Shown here: piece by piece, positions 60,622-64,000 of the stretch | How positions within the stretch are numbered: position 1 is the first letter of the stretch | How the letters are laid out: each line of letters begins with the position of its first letter | Source of the DNA: Pelomyxa schiedti | Taxonomy: Eukaryota; Evosea; Pelobiontida; Pelomyxidae | DNA: 64,000 nucleotides | Direction: 5' to 3' | NCBI GenBank assembly: GCA_020536535.1 | Contig: JAHLWZ010000672.1 | Location: forward strand, 3,180-67,179 | Translations under genes and position numbers: made by a program | Notes under the pieces: generated by a model | What the model saw: the letters and a program-made list of their open reading frames with translations, nothing else | Database searches by the model: none | What the model was told of the DNA's origin: nothing

Positions 60622-61006
60622 GCCGGCCCTTGCCGCGGCCGCGGGCACGAGAAGGAGGGGCGGGGGTGGGGGCAGGGAGGGGCTCGAGAAGGGCGTCGGG
60701 ATCGCCGCGGGCCACGCGGGAGAGCTTGGGGTTGCGGGCGAGAATATCGCCCATGGAGATGTGGGAGCTGACGTCGGCGTGGCGGGCGAATCTGGCGGCC
60801 TGCTGCCGGGCCCGCGGCAGGTGCGAGGGGCAGCAGGCGGCGGGGCGGCCGTCGCACACGCAGTCGGGGGCGCCGGGGCTCGGCTCGAGCTTGTCCAGCT
60901 CCTTGGCCCGGAGTGCCACCCAGTCCACTCCTTTTAGAAACTCATCGACCTCGGCGTCGCTGACAGTGTGGGCAGGCTCTTTTCTTTTCGTCTCCTTGGA
61001 AGTCAT
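58289..61006 (-). CDS. Intronless helical-repeat protein with C-terminal F-box/SOCS-box-like motif
   Basis: A single open frame of 905 residues without any intron. The first 150 residues contain Cys-rich and Pro-rich parts and an uninterrupted run of Gln-Ala dipeptides encoded by GCCTGA-type hexamers (60550-60621). Residues 160-640 are helical without a recognised signature (e.g. VCEIFELAVAGIERES, LKFCSTTIKDLPQFG). Near the C-terminus are two ankyrin-like units (NVLAWAASHGKADLVRGLLP; LVLSAIKGGYLEVTEVLMCH). The last residues read IGRLPQHAVHHILSFLSPF, which resembles an F-box or SOCS-box (LPxxAVxxIL). That would make it a possible substrate adaptor for a cullin ligase; this is inference. A poly-Gln tract (QQQQQQQQ) precedes the motif. 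Lack of introns in an intron-rich region could mean retroposition or a different origin. Confidence 0.75.
60550..60621 (-). repeat. Hexanucleotide repeat coding Gln-Ala
   Basis: About 12 tandem GAGCCT units (plus strand) in frame, coding a (QA)n tract inside the intronless gene. Units at the left edge vary as GCGCCT. Confidence 0.9.
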
Positions 61007-61181
61007 TCACTCACGAGTAGGTCGTTGGGGTATGGGAGTATTGGTGCCGGGGGCTTGTTGGTGCAGGTTGGTTGGGATGACGAATCACCAATCTGGAAGA
61101 CTCTCAGTGGATAACTGGTGACATTACTCGAAGCATCTTTTTTTTTGTTTGTGTTCGAACTACGCTGTTGATCGAGAGGAG
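61007..61181. promoter_or_regulatory. Divergent promoter spacer
   Basis: 175 bp between the divergent intronless gene and the BtaA-like gene, with a T-run at 61138-61146. Confidence 0.4.
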
Positions 61182-62744
61182 ATGGATCAGGTTCGTGTGC
61201 TTCGTCTTTTGCTTTCTCTAGATGCAGTTGTCGACACGAGTCCCATAATTAGTTCCTCCAAACTGTGAATTACAGCTCTTGCAACGAAGACTGGCGTACT
61301 GAGTTAGAGGCACTTCAAATAAACGAACACGACAGAATTTTGTGCATATGTGGCTCTGGTGATAGAGTCCTTAATTTGCTCCCATCTGTATGGTTTTCGT
61401 TTTCTTTTTCCTAGAATAACCTTGTGTTACTGTAATAAATAGCCACTAATTGCACTTCCCTTGTAGCACCCACAAAGTATTACCCCACTGGATATGAACG
61501 CATGCCAGCTTCACTTGTTGCAACTTAAGGTAATTTCTTTTTTTTACCTCGTGCTTAATTTTCAACAGATGGCTGCCATTCGTGCCCTTGACTATCCAGA
61601 CTACGCAGCGTTCCTGGGACTATTTAACGCTATGGATGATGCAAAAAGGCTCTCTGTTTATATATCACAAATTGCGCCTTTGCTGCCTAAAGCCTCCCAC
61701 GATTTCTGGGCGGCACACTTGAACATGATTGCCCAAGGTGTACTTTACAGGTACCCCTCTGCATCTCCAAGTGCATCTTACTGAAGTATTATTAGTGGTC
61801 GGTGGGAGTCACATTTCCGCCGTGCTGGGTCTTGCTTGCAGTGGCTCCGTGGCACAGCAATCAACCAGCTGTTCGCCTGCAAAACTATTGAAGAACAAAG
61901 ACAATTTGTGGACAACAACTGGGACCGATGGTGGTTCAGGACAATGATAAGGTTCTTGTTATCTCGACTATTCTCAAAGTGGGTATTTGGGGATCCTGGT
62001 TTCTATGCCTTTGCTGATCCTGAAATGTGGTTAGGTATATCCCCATCCTCCAGTTACTCAAAACTATATAACCCAATATAATTTGCAGTAGCACTAACAG
62101 ACACTAACTAACAACCAATATATCAAGGCGACTACTGCTATGACTGCATGCTCAATACAATGAAGACCCACTTGGCCAAGGACAACTTCATGCTGTGCCT
62201 GATATTTCGCGGAAACTTGGGCACGGACCTACCGCCGTACCTGAGCCCGGGCGATTTCGACGAAATCAAAGGTTCGCTTGACCGAACCGTTGCGCGCGAT
62301 TCTGTGAACGGCGATCTGATACAGCACCTGTGGTCGTGCGACGCCGGGACTTACACCAAGTTCAGCTTCAGTGACGTGCCAAGCTTCATTGGCCAACAGG
62401 CGTTCGAGAGGCTCCTGGGCGGCATAATTCACGCCGGTGAGGACGGCGCCAGATTCTGCATCAGGCTATTCCTAAGTGGCCAAAGGGTCCCTACTAAGTA
62501 CACAACCCCAATCACGTCCACATCAGCCTCTGCTACAACAACAACTACGACTGCAGCTGCACAAACCTGTTCCACAGCTGATGGGACTGAAAATACTACA
62601 ACGACTACCTCTGGGACTGCTGCTGCTGAGACTCTCGAGGGTTGGTTGGAATTGGACGAGGCATTGGCCGATCACCTGTCTCTGATCGACAGGGCTTTTG
62701 CTTACAGATTCTACGTTGGCACGATAAGGAAGCCACACTTTTGA
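61182..62744 (+). CDS. BtaA-type SAM:diacylglycerol 3-amino-3-carboxypropyltransferase
   Basis: Exons begin 61182-61190, 61253-61387, 61467-61529 and one from 61569, and end at 62744; phases agree for those checked. The start joins as MDQFLQTVNYSSCNEDWRTE, leading to the SAM-binding loop HDRILCICGSGDRVLNLLPS and then PLDMNACQLHLLQLKMAAIR and LDYPDYAAFLG. These match the DUF3419/BtaA family, which transfers the aminocarboxypropyl group of S-adenosylmethionine to diacylglycerol in betaine-lipid (DGTS) synthesis. Later conserved parts are VDNNWDRWWFRTMIRFLLS, FGDPGFYAFAD, NFMLCLIFRGN and GGIIHAGEDGARFC. A Thr/Ala-rich insert (about 62500-62630) precedes the C-terminal ADHLSLIDRAFAYRFYVGTI. The N-methylating BtaB domain found fused in fungal BTA1 is not present, so the methylation step must be done elsewhere. 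Cytosolic or membrane-peripheral. Confidence 0.8.
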
Positions 62745-62917
62745 AGTGGGACGTGGAACGCCATGGCATCAGTTCCCTGCCTCGAAAAAAAACACAAGAA
62801 AAAAAGCGATCTTGATCTGTTATTTTTTTTGCGTTTCAAGGGTCATAAAAACTAAAAAAAATAAATAACGTGAGGGGACGTTGCTGTCCGTACAGAGCCG
62901 GTTTACCGTAAACGAAA

Positions 62918-64000
62918 ATGTCGCGACCACGAGGTGAGGATTTAATGTATTGGTTATTGTTTCCCACGCTTGCAACAAACTGACGCCTTACCATTTAGAA
63001 CCAGTTGAGTTTTGTTTTCTCTCACTATTGAGCATGGGTTGTTATTTTGAAATAAGCTTACAGTGGTTAAGGTTAAAATCCTCTCACTTGAAGAACAATC
63101 TGCACTAGAAGTGAAAAAAAGAGCTTCCATGCAGCAGGAAACTCTCAGATTGCACCAACAACAACTTTCAATGGTGCGCCCATCCTTTACCCGGTTGGTT
63201 GCACTGACTCTTTTCAAAACAATAGGTGCAACCACTTGAGCCACAGGAAGGTAAAGAGCAAGCTGCTCTTGAAGAAGTCTCCCTTGAGGTCTGTGACCAG
63301 TTGGAACGTATGCCCTCTGATGTTTGTGCTGCGTTTTCCAAGTTGCAAACATTTGCCCGAGAGTACGTGGTTGTTCACCATTGTATCATACAAACTACTC
63401 CTGCAGGGTGAACTTCCGTATTCCCACTCCAGAGGTTGTAGTGGTTGGACCTCAAGGCTATGGAAAATCCTCTCTCCTTGAAGCCTTCTTTGGCCACTCT
63501 TTGTTTTTGGGTACAATGTCAAAGTTGTTACTTGTGTTATTGAACAACCCACAAAAATCAAGCTGAAAAAACCAGCCGAGTGCTGCAGATCAACGTTGTG
63601 AATAACCAGGAGTGTGACACGCCGAAGTGTCTGTTAAAGCGAGACACCCTCTTGAAAGAATATGATGCTGATATCGAGGTCTCAGTAGCTGATCTCCCAG
63701 CACAAATTTCTGCCAGAAGCAAGGTTCAACATTGTCTTAGTGAGTGTTATTAATGAAAGCCATCCTAGGTGGTCAACGAAGAACCAATTGTTCTCCAGTA
63801 CGAACATAAAAGTCTTCCAAATATGACTATTTTTGACACCCCTGGTCTTTTACTTGACCCCAGTGATCCACAATCCAAACAAGTGGAAGAAACTGTGTCC
63901 AAGGTGCTTCTATTTTCCTTCCTTTCCTTGTTTAAATTCCTCCAAGTGGATTCAACCAAACCACCGCTTCATTGTACTTGTGCGCCCCAGCTCTGATGCC
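62918..64000 (+). CDS. Dynamin-like GTPase of DRP5/ARC5 type, 5' part
   Basis: Start at 62918 (MSRPR, then an intron). A short coiled coil follows (EEQSALEVKKRASMQQETLR). The GTPase domain shows G1 VVVGPQGYGKSSLLEAF (about 63437-63487), an insert KRDTLLKEYDADIEVSVADL, and G3 NMTIFDTPGLLLDPSDPQSK (about 63820-63880). The phrase QYEHKSLPNMTIFDTPGL corresponds to the region before G3 in plant ARC5/DRP5B and in Dictyostelium DlpA-type proteins, which act in division of plastids, peroxisomes or the cell. This assignment to the DRP5 class rests on that stretch. The gene runs off the right edge before G4, and the stalk and GED are outside the window. Confidence 0.7.

Overview
This window is nuclear DNA of a unicellular eukaryote with intron-dense genes. 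Most introns are very short (about 43-140 nt, GT-AG) and genes lie on both strands with tiny spacers. The gene content points to a free-living amoeboid or flagellate protist. It includes a Flightless-I/villin-type actin protein, a cortactin N-terminal motif protein, RasGEF and RasGAP proteins, several FYVE-type fingers, a GATOR2 subunit, a TRAPP subunit, a DRP5/ARC5-like dynamin and a betaine-lipid enzyme. Amoebozoa is my best guess, but the sequence alone does not prove it. Exon joins were made by eye from splice signals and reading-frame continuity. No transcript evidence was available.

Left part (1-10909): the 3' end of a membrane-associated FYVE-finger gene; a ricin-B lectin/metallophosphoesterase fusion; an unrecognised acidic/basic low-complexity protein (minus strand) sharing a 273-bp promoter with a tiny cortactin-NTA-like protein; a RasGEF; a Qb-SNARE (minus); and a small protein with a possible N-myristoylation signal.

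Accessory block (about 10910-21665): a large tandem segmental duplication. Each unit carries a long non-coding stretch and a minus-strand gene for a helical, ankyrin-like repeat protein ending in a Hint (hedgehog/intein-type) domain. The distal copy (18433-21665) is open and has the expected Hint motifs. The proximal copy (13391-15397) is a pseudogene: frameshifts, a nonsense codon and a deletion that removes the Hint catalytic motif. It abuts a 100-N assembly gap. Direct and 60-bp tandem repeats lie between the units. This is the most unusual region of the window.

Right part (21983-64000) is dense with conserved housekeeping and signalling genes: a CaMK-type kinase; a C2-RasGAP with a long disordered N-terminus; WDR59; an LRR-gelsolin-coiled coil-villin headpiece protein; a CDKN3/DUSP-like phosphatase; a coiled-coil protein; a WW-WW-FYVE-armadillo protein; TRAPPC8/Trs85; a SMARCAL1-type annealing helicase; an intronless repeat protein; a BtaA-type betaine-lipid synthase; and a truncated DRP5-like dynamin. 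Functional themes are actin and membrane dynamics (FLII, cortactin-like, SNARE, TRAPPC8, dynamin, FYVE proteins) and Ras/TOR signalling (RasGEF, RasGAP, WDR59).
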